A DNA stretch of 64,000 nt from Sphagnum compactum (Eukaryota; Bryophyta; Sphagnopsida; Sphagnales). Where the stretch lies: contig OZ234493.1 of the NCBI GenBank assembly GCA_965153455.1, positions 32,664,213 to 32,728,212 on the forward strand, in the 5' to 3' direction. This document shows, in pieces, positions 37,289 through 48,600 of the stretch; position 1 is the stretch's first letter, and each line of letters opens with the position of its first letter. The position numbers and the translations under genes are program-made. The notes beneath the pieces were generated by a model. That model saw nothing but the letters and a program-made list of their open reading frames with translations, searched no databases and was not told where the DNA came from.

Positions 37289-38079
37289 GGGTGTTTCCAT
37301 GGTACGGTGTAGACAAAAAGGAATCACAGTTTGACATTTTTCATTACAACACATTTTAATGTGTCTCTATAAATATTTGGAGAAGGTTTTTTTGATGGAA
37401 ATGTGCAATTCAAGGTGGATAACATCCTAAATAGTCATAATTTGTGAAATTGGTGCACATATCAACAATTTGATTGTCGATTGGAATACATTTTAAATTT
37501 AAAAAAATGTGTCACAAACACTGCAATTTAAGAAAAGGATTGTGAAATACTAGTTTTAAAAGGAAGTGGTCCATGAAACTTTGCACGTACAAAGAAACCA
37601 CCATAATGAATAATCTTCTACATTAAAATTTCAATTTATTATGAAGTCAAATTTTTTTTTATAAATGATACAAAAATATTTGGTAATGCATTATGTTAGT
37701 GTAATGTTGATGATTATGATTTTTTTGAATTGTAAAATTTTCTTCCATTAAATATGTAGTTGGGTTGAGTGTTGTCTTCATCATTCTACAAAAATAAAAT
37801 GGAAGTTTAAAATGGATGAAAAATGGTAATATGTTGTTTAATAGGTTGTTTTAAATAACATTTATAAAATTATTGGTGTACGTTTACATAAAGACACAAT
37901 TTTGAATCAATTTCATATTCATAGTTTATATAATTAATCTTGTTTTTAAAGCCCAAATCAATTTAATGTGATTTCTAAAAGAATTCAAAGTGAGTGAAAT
38001 TTTATGTGTTACTACGTTTGACACTATATGTACTTCTAGTTTTGACACAAAGTGTTTACACCGTACCATGGAAACACCC
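37289..38079. mobile_element. TIR element, 791 bp, with ATAG flanks
   Basis: The 23-bp inverted ends begin GGGTGTTTCCATGG (37,289) and are exactly mirrored to 38,079. ATAG is present immediately outside both ends (37,285-37,288 and 38,080-38,083), a plausible 4-bp target-site duplication. The interior is AT-rich without a convincing frame. The superfamily is not clear. Confidence 0.65.
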
Positions 38080-38083
38080 ATAG

Positions 38084-39209
38084 TTCACATTCGCATGCAT
38101 AAGGTAAAAACAAGACTACCTAAGGTTGATGATGCACATTGCTATTTTTTATTAAACTTTGGAAAATATCAAATATAAGAGCTAGATACTCTATTGTGTG
38201 TTTTTTTCATTAAAACTTATATTGTAATGCAACTTAACTATGTCTCTTCAATGTTAGCCAAACATCATGACTTAGTCTTGTTGTTGTTTGTGACTAAAAT
38301 GTAGGATGCGGATTTTTGGTGCAATTGTTTGCATGAGATTTTGAACAAATTTTGCATAATTATCTACACTTGTTGTGAGGAGCTTATAAACTCAGTGGGG
38401 ACCAAAAACAATTAGTCATTGGGTTGTCATGATGAAGTTAACAATTTAATGTTTTGTGAATGACATTCACAAGGTTATGATTGCAATTTTTTTCATTATG
38501 TATGTTTCAGTTTGGCTAGGATTAACATAATGGTTATCATCATTATGTAATTTTGGAGTTTTCTTCGCAATTCATAAACAAATTAGTTTGTTACGTGATT
38601 GGCAAGTCTTAATTGTAAAAAAAAATATGAATTTCCTTGTAGATCTAAGGTATGCATACTTTCATCAAAGATCAGGAAACCACAAAGCATGATTTTGTCT
38701 TCCATTTTGATTGTCTCATACACTTGGTATGTAGATTGAAATTTTCAATATATTCACATGCATTGCATTTATTTGACATCACCTTGTTTTTGTTGTTTTG
38801 CATTGACATTTATATGTTAACAAATTAGGGGTTGGTCGTTTATTGTTGAATTGCATTTGACGTAAGTGGAAAATATTCATAACATAATTGTGATGAAAGA
38901 TCTTACATGTAGTCATTATAAGTCATTAAACCTATAAGTACCATCTATTTTGTAATATTTTTCATAAATATGTTATGGAACTAATTTGGATTGCCTTGCA
39001 TTTTTAAAAAAAAATTGTTCTAGGTTTTGTTTACATTGGGGTGAATTTTTGCGAGTAGCTTTGTGGTGTCTTTGTCATATGTAGGTGAAATGGATAAATG
39101 TTTTGAATTTTAGATGGTAAAAGATAGGTAGAATAAGGTCTCCTTCACATAAAATATCTACTACTATGTAAAAATGTGTAATGGGCATGAATGATTTGTC
39201 AAAACATAG
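38084..39209. other. AT-rich intergenic DNA, no gene recognised
   Basis: No long frame and no clear repeat. Confidence 0.5.
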
Positions 39210-39720
39210 CCTCAATGTGTTAAAATGTTCACATTCTTATGTATGTGCATAATTTTGGATTAATGTTTAGCCTTGTCATACTTCACATGTCACATTTTGC
39301 GTGGAATCTTAGATGGATGTGTAGACTTGTCATGTTGAGGTTACCATAATGTTCCTATATAAGTTCAAAATGTTCAAATTCTTGTTTTTGTGCACAAATT
39401 TGGATTGATGATAGGCTTGTCATGCTTCACATTTTTATTTTTTGTGTAAAATTTTAGGTGGATGCTTAGGCTTGCCATGTTGAGGGTACTATAATTTTCC
39501 TATCTAAGTTCAAAATGTTCAAATTCTTGTTTTTGTGCATAAATTTGGATTGATGTTTAGCCTTGTCATGTTTCACATTTTTTATTTTTGAACATAATTT
39601 TGGATTGATGCTTACTACTTAGGGTTGTCATGTTAAACAATGAACTTTGAAGTTATTATAATTTTCATGGTCAAGTTCAAAATGTTTACATTCTTAGTTT
39701 GGCACATAGCCTAAATTTGG
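39210..39720. repeat. tandem repeat, 144-bp unit, about 3.5 copies
   Basis: The phrase 'agttcaaaatgttcaaattc' followed by 'ttgtttttgtgca' and 'aaatttggattgatg' recurs at about 39,221, 39,365, 39,508 and 39,663. Related single units occur in inverse orientation at about 57,740-57,860 and 58,200-58,340. Confidence 0.75.
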
Positions 39721-40234
39721 AATACTTGAACTTGTCAATTAAAACTTGAGACTTGTATATTTAAATTTCATGCCCAAATGCAAAATGTTAATTTTTAATT
39801 TTTAAACTGCAATTTGGATAATATTCATTTTTTAAGCTTGTCATCTTGTAGTTTGTATAATTTGCATTCCCAATTTCAAAACTAATGTTTGATGGGTAGC
39901 TAGTTTAGCAATTAGGAACTAATGGTTTCACTTCCTGAATAACCTAACTGGATATGCCTTACAGATGTGTGAAACTGAGTTTGATTTAGAACTTTGGGGC
40001 AAGGATCAACATAACCAACAAGGGGACTAAGTCATAATCCTAAGTTGTTAAAAACAACCAAAACCGGTGTTTGGGTTATGTTTAATTTTTGGAACCAAAA
40101 TTGGATTAGATTCCTTGTGAAATCTTGGTTCTAATTCTTAAGGTATAAGATGCTTTTGTACTTTCTCATTTATCCAAGTTATTTTGTTATTTTTTTCCCT
40201 CTTTGTTTTTTTTTGTTTTTCATCCATCACAAAT

Positions 40235-40515
40235 TTATAGGCTTCATGGGTTTGTTCCAAATCTGTGTGTAATATGTTATTCTATAGATTCATATTGTTT
40301 AAACATGAATGTCATGCATTATTTAAACACAAAAGTTGTGTGCATGATTTTCATGTGTGAACAACACAATTAGACACACAACATCCATGATTAAACAATA
40401 TGAATAAACATCTGACATTTGTGTCTAAACAATGCACACAACATCGATGTTCAAACAATGAAAGTAGATGAATGACATATGTGTTTATTCCATATGAACC
40501 TATGAAAAATAGATT
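40235..40515. repeat. imperfect foldback/tandem region
   Basis: The phrases 'attcatattgtttaaacatg' and 'cacacaacatc(c/g)atg' occur in both orientations within 280 bp, so the region can fold on itself. Confidence 0.5.
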
Positions 40516-42099
40516 TCACACGACTATGAAATCGTGGCCCATGAATTTTGTGATGTCTTTCTTTTTGTTTTTCTATTGCACAAGGAAGAGAAGGAGTTCA
40601 AGTAACTATGTAGTTGGTTGAAACTTGGAGCTTGTTATCTTTAAGCGAGTAAGTTCACAAAGTTCCGCATCGTCATTTGATGCACATGGTTTTATGCGCA
40701 TTGTTAGTGTTTGTTCCCTATCATTGTTGCATGTTATGTGTGTGTTTTTACATGAATAATCAATGTGTTTCCCTTGTTCCATGTCATCATTATTTATTAG
40801 GTAGGGAGGAGGAGGAAGCTTCAAGGTGTTCATCAACTTCATTTTCATCATCTTCAATTACATTATATGTCTTTTGTTTAAACTATAAAATTAAATGGTA
40901 TCATTCAACAAGTTGATGGCACTATGTAGTTTTAATTCTATTGATAATGTGCACAAGGTAATTTTAATCAAACAATATTATACTTCATCGTCAATTAGTT
41001 GTCGTGATCTTATGATTATGTTTGTCGTTTAAATGACGTTTCCAAATTTCTTGTATTTTATTACATTCCTTGTTTTTGCCAAGTCAATGCAATAACTATA
41101 TTTTGTATCCATATGTACATATAACAATAAGAGTTCCTTCAATTGGTCAAATCTGCGAAGAAGAAAAAAATGATTTGTAGTTTTTGATATTGAAAAAAAT
41201 CCAATGCATGTTTATTAAAATTTATTTTCAATGTTGGTAAGTAGTGCTTACAAGCCATCTATCTATCGGTGGCTACTTGCCATTAGTGTCCAATTGTCTC
41301 TCATGCTTGTGGGTATGTTTAGATTTTTTTAAAACTCCATATATGTTTATATGTCCCCACTAATAATTGATTTTTTATTTTTTGGGCATTGCGTGAACCT
41401 ACACTTACACATGTATGACCATGGTAGAAACTAAAAACTAGAATTATCTATTACATTACATGCTAAATCTACCTTTCTCCATTTTAAAATAGTTTTAAAA
41501 TAATTATTTAAGGATGGTACTTGTATTTAAATGTTTTCCATGTGGTGGTCCCCCAACTTTATGGGTGTTATAAAAACACATAACAATGTGTAGGATGACA
41601 ACTTGGATTTTGCTTTGATATTTATTTTGGATTAATTGATTGATTGGATAATTATATGTACCTTGATCATTTTGTAGGTTGGTCAATGGTAATGTGAAGA
41701 TTTTGGTTCACTTTATGTGGACATCAATTTTCCCATCAATGACTTATGTAGTAGGAGGAGGATAAACATGCAAAAAGAAATAACATCCACTAGAAAAAAA
41801 GAAAGTAAACCTCAATTGCAAGACCCCAAGATGTATAGATCATGTTGTTGCCAAACATTTCCTTGGCCATAATTCTTGTGGATGTTGGAAGAAAATAATT
41901 ACCAAAATCCGCAGCCTCTAGTGGTATTTTAGGTGGAGTTAGTAAATTTTTCCCCATGGTTTTAACAATTGAGAAATGATAGCAAATCAAATTACTGATG
42001 AACACATGAAGGTACCATTTAAGCTAAGAAAGGAATATAAGTAGTGGCAATTGTTGGATGTCATCTTTCTTGTAATCTTCTTTAGGTGAACAATGTAGA
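40516..42099. other. AT-rich intergenic DNA, no gene recognised
   Basis: Short frames only, for example 40.68-40.92 kb; none has a recognisable domain. Confidence 0.5.
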
Positions 42100-42261
42100 C
42101 ATGTGGCATGTAGACACATGGTATAAAGGCTAAAAACCCAATTTATATGTTAGGAATGTAGGCCTTAACCTACCTAGGAATGAATGCTCTAGCCTACCTT
42201 GGAATGTGAGCTAACTTAGTTAACAAAGTAAGTTAGTTAGGCTAGTTCATTAAGTTGCAAG

Positions 42262-42336
42262 TGTGAGGACTTGAACCTTTCACCTCCACATTGAGAGAAA
42301 AAATCCTTAACCCCCACTTAACCATTACACCACATG
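42262..42336 (-). repeat. tRNA-like module (box A/box B), copy 4
   Basis: On the minus strand, TGGTGTAATGG (from 42,332) and GGTTCAAGTCC (42,277-42,267) give box A and box B, as in copy 2. Confidence 0.65.
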
Positions 42337-42409
42337 ATTTTTACATAACAAAAATTGTCACCATATTTTTATAAACATTTTTTAAAACCTATTTTATAAG
42401 CTAGGTACC

Positions 42410-43270
42410 TAGGTACTTACGTAACAACTTAGAACCTATTTAGTAACCTAGTAGGTACCTAACTTAGTAGGTAATAGGTAAGTAGGACTTAAAGATAACA
42501 ATAAGTAAATAATAGGTAGGATGTATGTACTACTTACTTAATAGGTAGGTAAGTAGGTAGGTAGGTGTTTAGTAGTAGGCACATATATGTGCTACCTATC
42601 TAATATGTAGGTAAGTACGTACCTAATAGTAAATAATAGGTAGTTAGGTAGGTATGTATGACCTACCTAGTAGGTAGGTAAGTAGGTAGGTAGGTGCTTA
42701 GTAGGTGGTACATATATGTACTACCCATCTAGTATGTAGGGAGGTAGGTACTTAATAGTAAATAGTAGGTAGTTAGGTAGGTATGTACGACCTACCTAGT
42801 AGGTAGGTAAGTAGGTGCCTAGTAATCGAGGTACATTTGTAATAACAATATAATAGGTAGGTAGGTACATACTACCTATTTAGTAAGTAGGTAAGTAAGT
42901 ACATACGTACGTACCTAATAATAAATAATAGGTAGGTACACACATATTTACATATGTACTACCTATTAAATAGGTAGATAGGTAGGTAGGTTTTTAATAA
43001 TAGGTAAGTACCTAGTAGTAAGTAGTAGGTAGGTACATATTACCTACCTAGTATGTAGGTAAATAGGTAGGTACACAAACACGTACATACGTACTACTTA
43101 GTAGGTAGGTAGGAACCTAGTAGTAAATACATAATAAGTAATTATGTAGGTATGTACTACCTATATTTAATAGGCAGGTATGTAGGTACGTATGTATTAC
43201 ATAGTAGGTCGGTAGATAATAGTAGTACTAGTTTATTTAGGTACTAGTTATTTTATAGGTAGTTAATAAA
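42410..43270. repeat. (TAGG)n tetranucleotide array
   Basis: About 860 bp of TAGGTAGGTAGG runs with ACATATATGTACTACC-type insertions. It is the inverse of the array at 32.0-32.7 kb and somewhat longer. Confidence 0.95.
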
Positions 43271-43599
43271 TAGTTAGTAGGTAGGCAGTACCTAGTTAAA
43301 CTACTAACATAGGTAGGTTATTAATGTATGTAAGCTAATCATGTAGTTACAAAATAGTTCTAATCTAGTCATGTAGTCATAATGCAATTGCAATGTAGTC
43401 ACAAATTTGAGTAAAAGTATATGACTAACGACATATGACTACATGACTAGATTAGGACATTAGTTGTAAATGTCCAAGTCATGAAAGACACGTTTTGGCA
43501 TTGTGTTTTGACAAGGTCTTTTTGGTTGGTTTATTTTATTGGGTTTATTTTATTGAACCACCATGACAATAATATAATTTGAGAAGTGACCATAAATAT

Positions 43600-44500
43600 A
43601 TGTTATTTAAAATTAACATGAAAATATTAATTAATTAATTACCTTCCCTACCTTACCCTACCCTACCTACCTACTTAATTAATAAACTTAATAATTAATG
43701 CCAAATTATTTATTTATTTATTTACCCACCAACCCTATGTCTTAGGCCTAGGCTAAGCCACCTAACTTAGCCACTTAGGCTAAACCAAGCCACCTAGGCT
43801 AGGTGGTTTAGTAGGCTTTGCAACCCAGGCTACTTAATTAAATCACCTAAGTAGTCAAAGTAGTCAAGGTTGCAAGTGCGTGGAATTGAATTATTCACCT
43901 CCACAACATTGAGGAATAAAATACTTAACCATTGCACCACCACCCCATAAGCTGATATTTGTGGACAACATAATTGTAATGAACATAATTTTGGACCAAT
44001 ATATTGTAATCAACTTCCATGAATTGTTTTTCAACATATTACATTAAATGAACTTGAATTTTTTTATGTATTACTTACATAAATAGGTAAGTAGGAGGTA
44101 CCTATTAATAAATGCATGCACTTAGGTAACATGTAGGTTATAGTCTACTAGGCCTTATAGGTACCTATTGAGTCTATGCTTATACCTACTTAGTAAGCTA
44201 CTTATGCCTTAGATGTTATTTAGTAGGCTATGTAGGTACCTACTACCTTATTAATAAATCTAACCTAAGCATATTAGGTAGGTAGCCTAACCTATCAGGT
44301 AGGTATAAACTTAAGCTACCTACCCAATAGGTTAGGCTATCTATCTAGTAGACTAGGTAGCCTAGGTTAGGTTACATACCTACTTAATAGGCTTAAATCA
44401 GGTTATATACTTACATAGGTAGCCTATGTTAGGCTACGTACCTACCTTGTAGGCTTAGGTGGCTTAAGCTAAGCTACATACCTAGTAGGTCTAAATGGCT
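43600..44500 (-). repeat. CACTA-like composite repeat, copy 5 (partial)
   Basis: The same order as in the other minus-oriented copies: a short TACC run (43,640-43,690), a GGCTTAGGCTAAGCC-rich stretch (43,740-43,830), a tRNA-like block (about 43,865-43,955, box A TGGTGCAATGG, decayed box B) and a TAGG/AGCCTA array (44,090-44,500). Ends are not recognisable. Confidence 0.5.
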
Positions 44501-44557
44501 GCAAACTGTTTGGTAAAAGGGGTGCAAGGTGTTTGGAGGGGTCTTTTTTCAAGTGAT

Positions 44558-44586
44558 AGCCCCCCCCCCCCTCCTCCCCCCCCCCA
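44558..44586. repeat. poly-C double run
   Basis: Two runs of more than ten C residues separated by TCCT. The complementary strand can form a G-quadruplex. Confidence 0.9.
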
Positions 44587-44589
44587 AAC

Positions 44590-45134
44590 TTTGAGTGGGC
44601 ACAAACTTCCTACTCCTTGGACAGATTTGGACGATTTAAACGGCGTTCGATGCGCCCAGTGATGGGCTACAACATTTCATCACGGGCCATGACGATCTGA
44701 GCAAGGACGAAGGAGTGAGGACCATGCCAGCCACTAAGTGTACGGTGGTCGACCTGTCTATCCTACCTAGTGACCCTAAGCCCACTCATAGATAAAAGAG
44801 TAAAAAGTAAAACTGGTTCTCCAAGGGTAAGTTTTTTAAAAAACTCTTCTGCGAGGCCTGAGGCTGAGCTGCATGCAGCCCCTGGCTACAGCGTAACGAC
44901 CTCGCTTTCCGTGGTGGCTATTGTACCCAATAAAGTCGGCGCCGCACAGCCCACATGTGCCCGCCCCCAGGTTAACTGTAAAACGGCTTTGCGGCCTTGG
45001 AAAAGTGCACATCTTTACCAGGGCCCTCCTAGAGCGGCAGTAGGTAGCAGGAAAGGACTACTTAATTCTCAGCAATAAATGACTGTTTCTCATTGGCCAA
45101 CTACAATGATTGGCTCAGGTGGTGAGAGTTAAAT
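44590..45134 (+). other. GC-rich island with an unassigned open frame
   Basis: A stretch at 44,770-45,078 is open for about 102 codons on the plus strand (no ATG at its start; it opens at a GTG) and is clearly richer in G+C than the AT-rich arrays before it. The encoded sequence is Ser/Ala/Lys-rich and I do not recognise it. It may be an exon, a fragment of a retroelement, or non-coding upstream sequence of the next gene. Confidence 0.3.
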
Positions 45135-45156
45135 ACTCTCTCTCTCTCCCTCTCCC

Positions 45157-45194
<38 letters not shown>

Positions 45195-45196
45195 CC
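45135..45196. promoter_or_regulatory. CT-rich tract upstream of the AARE gene
   Basis: About 60 bases of CT and CCCT repeats some 480 bases before the start codon, resembling the tract before the ARM gene. A promoter or leader role is inferred from position only. Confidence 0.35.
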
Positions 45197-45675
45197 ACTT
45201 TGTACCATCCGTCTTTTCAGGTTCATGGGTGGGGATGGGCCAGAAACTAGACGAAGCTAAACAGTGCACAGTGGACGTGCTAAATAAAATATTCGTAAAG
45301 GGTTGCCGTTGGGATTTTGCACACTAAAAGAATCTGCAGCAGCACCGGTAACCCTAAAAACCTGGAGCACCAGTAATTATCGCAAAGCTTTCTTGTTCCC
45401 TTTTTTCCAAAAGGGAAAAGTGTAAACAACAGAGCAATTTTTTTGTTTTGTTTTATTAGCAGATGCATGCACGAACGAAAGAGAGAAAGAAAGAAAGAAA
45501 GAAAAAAGGAAGGAATGAATGCTGGTCCAGTCAAATCATCGACGAGAGGATAACAGTCTGATCATTCGACGAAGAGTGCACGATACACAAAGAATTTTTT
45601 CTCATCCTCCCAAAAAAATCTACAGCAAAATCTTTCTGGGATTCTTTTTGCTCAAGAGGGAATCAAAGAGCGCAG

Positions 45676-48600
45676 ATGATGGCAGCGCTGCTGTGTTCCC
45701 TTAGCTTGCAGCTCCAGACACTTGCATTGTTTCCAGTGAAACTCATCTCCGGCAGGCAGGGAGGAAGGGGGTTGAAGAAGCTAGATGCAGATAGTCTCGT
45801 CCATTTTGGATACGTTGCTGGCAGCATCATCATCAGGCGGCGTGCTTACAGAGCCCCAGGGTAAGTTGATCCATAAAACAACTGCTTCCTGAGTCGTTCA
45901 AGATTCTCGCTCCCTTTTTCCTCGGAAAAAAACGGTTATGGTCTCATTTCTGCTAGTGGTAAAGTTTCAACAGGATTAACTCCGCTTACCTACTTTGGTA
46001 GACGATTCTGTCTTAATTTTCTCTGAGAAAAACACGTCTTCTTTCTTTCTTCCTTGTTCACATCCGCAATGGTCTTGAGATGGAAGTCCACTGGAGAATT
46101 TAAGATGAAAAAGTCCATGTTTAAATCTTCCTCTTTTAGTTTCTATCTTCTCCAAGGTCTACTGTCTGATTCTTGAAAATATTTTTTTGTGAAGATGTGG
46201 CATGTCTTGTGTGCAATCAGCCCGCCCTTCTAGGAGGCCCTCGCTTAGTAGTATACAATCTGGGGTAGTTAATGCACAGTGGCGACTAGCCACAAAGCTG
46301 TGGCCATTTATCAAACAGGTTTTGCAGTGTTGCAAAGCTCAAGAAATGCCAACTTCAACAATTGTCATGTTGCCCATTAAAGGGAACATAAAAGTTATCA
46401 TGTTGCATTGCTGCTTGGTGGGTGATAGTGAAAACCTTGGGACTTCGTTCCAGCCATTTGCTTGTACGGCTCTCTCTGGTTGTTCCTTCTGCTTTATGGC
46501 TCATTTCAAGGTTGCCATGGTTGCAGATTATTATGTGTGAGGCCTTGAGATCCACAGACGTGCTGAATTATTCTGTGAGGATGGGCGGACTAAATCTGAG
46601 TGAGTTATATTAACATTGGCAAATGGCAGTGGTTTGCTGAGGAGGAGGGAAACAATCTCATCCTTTTGCAGAAGTGAAATGGATCAAGCATCAGGGAAGA
46701 GTGTATCAGCTACTACATGTGGCAAAGGGGATGCAAATGATGCAAAAGAGGCTGAATTGCTTCAATCCTTTTATGCCATCCCCAGTATTGATAAAGCATG
46801 GACAAGTTCCTCCCGCAAAGGTCAGTCATCTATTATTGTGGTTCATTTCCATAGATGTAAAAGTAGAGGCTTCAAACTGGCTAGTCTCCATTCAAGTATC
46901 TTTTCATTAGGCAGTTTGCATTAGTTATTGATGTTTTTGTTATTGTGCATTGTTCTTGAGTGAATTCAAAATAGTTATGCTCAATACCTTTGTACCAGGG
47001 AATGGTGGAATTGATGTGGTGGTGGCAATGAGCCAGCTTAACCTTCCAGCAAATGCCAAGCGCACATTCATGTCCACAGTTTATATTCCAGATCCAAGTG
47101 CTAACATGTCAGACTACCATTGGTCACCCTTTCCTTTTGAGCTCAGTGGGGCATCACTTATAGTCCCTTCCCCTTCTGGTACAAAGCTGCTAGTAGTCAG
47201 GAAGTCTGATGTTGAATCCAAAGATGGAGCTTCTTCAGTCAAGCTAGAGATTTGGGGTCCTGGCCAACTTCTTAAAGACATATATGTTCCAGCCTCAAAG
47301 CATGGCTCCATTTATGCTGATGGATGGTATGTTGAAGCTCACAATGATCATGCTTGAAGATTTAGGGGGGTTGGGGTGTTGTTTCTATTATCGTGAAATT
47401 GTGGTATCTGTCCATGTAACCACTGTGAGTAAGCACATATTTCTCTGTGGACTTGAAATTTGTGATCCGGCCATTCTTTGGCCTCATAGTAGCATCAGGT
47501 TCAGAATTGCTTTCTAGATAATGCTTCACGTCTCATCTTTGGAGACCACTCACTAATTTTAAGTCTTGAGGCGTGGGAGCTCAAAACCAATATCCTAAGT
47601 CTTTCTATGTTATTTCATCAAGCTCATGTGTTGTTGAAGGTAAGTTTGAAACATTTTTTTTCAACTTTTCACAGGTTTGAAGGTGTTTCATGGAGTCAAG
47701 ATGAATCTTTCATTGCATATGTTGCAGAAGAGCCTGCAAACACACGGCCTGTGTATGGACAGTCTGTGTCTTCATGTGCTGGACAAAGTAGCAGTGATAG
47801 TCTTGAATCAGGAAGTTGGAGGGGCCAAGGGGATTGGCTGGAGGACTGGGGTGAATCCTATTCAGGGAAGAGAAGACCAGTGCTCTTTGTTGTCAACATT
47901 GCGAGGTATTGCATAGTGCAACTGTACCTGAGGATTCTGGATGCATAAAAATATGGAAAGCTTTCCAATTTACTTGACCTTCACAGATTAATGATAGACA
48001 ACAAGCTTTATGACCAAAGCAGTGGTGACTTTGCATGCAAAGCCTTCCACCCAATGGGATTTTCTCATTGATGAATTATGTTACACAGTTTAGGATTGTT
48101 GCACTATAAAATATGTTGTGTTAACTAGTGCAATTTATGGTCAGTTGGTGCTTAACTGAACTCACATTCTAAGCATCATCTGCATTCAGGTTGGAAAGCT
48201 TTGAAGAAAGATTTCATGAGGAAATTGTCTTATGCGAGCTTAGTGCTCAGTGGGGCTGTGCAGATTGTGGAAGGCATCCCCAAGGATATTAGTGCTGGTC
48301 AAGTGGTTTGGGCACCTCATCCGGATATGCCTCCCTCAGATACTGGAGGAAAACAACTCCTGGTGTTTGTGGGCTGGTCTTCTTTTGCTGGCAACTTTAG
48401 CACCCCCCGGAAATTGGGAATGAAATATTGCTACAACAGGCCTTGCTCATTGTATTACGTTGAAGCTCCAGTGCCTGGAAGGTGAAGAGCTTGCAGTCAT
48501 CCTCAGAACATGTGTAAAATGAACCTTTTATCATGTTCCCAATGCTTTCTCTGAGCACAAACATGAGGCCTGCTAACTTGAGGTGATAACTTGGTCACTG

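Larger units (their letters stand above)
42100..43505 (-). mobile_element. CACTA-like composite element, copy 4 (inverted relative of copy 2)
   Basis: The reverse complement follows 31,816-33,055 base by base, with array length differences: outer edge at 43,505, 'tagtcatgtagtcat' motifs (43,330-43,450), a TAGG array (42,410-43,270), a tRNA-like block (42,262-42,336) and the inner edge near 42,100. The CACTA end found in copy 2 at 33,415 is missing here; similarity stops at about 42,100, so the copy is truncated on that side. Confidence 0.65.

Noticed and set aside
39210-39720. CRISPR-like array
   Set aside because: Repeats are contiguous 144-bp units without unique spacers, and the genome is eukaryotic.
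45519-45704. An upstream gene or alternative AARE start
   Set aside because: The frame is out of phase with exon 1 of AARE, and the AARE frame has a stop at about 45,559, so ATG 45,676 is the first in-frame start.
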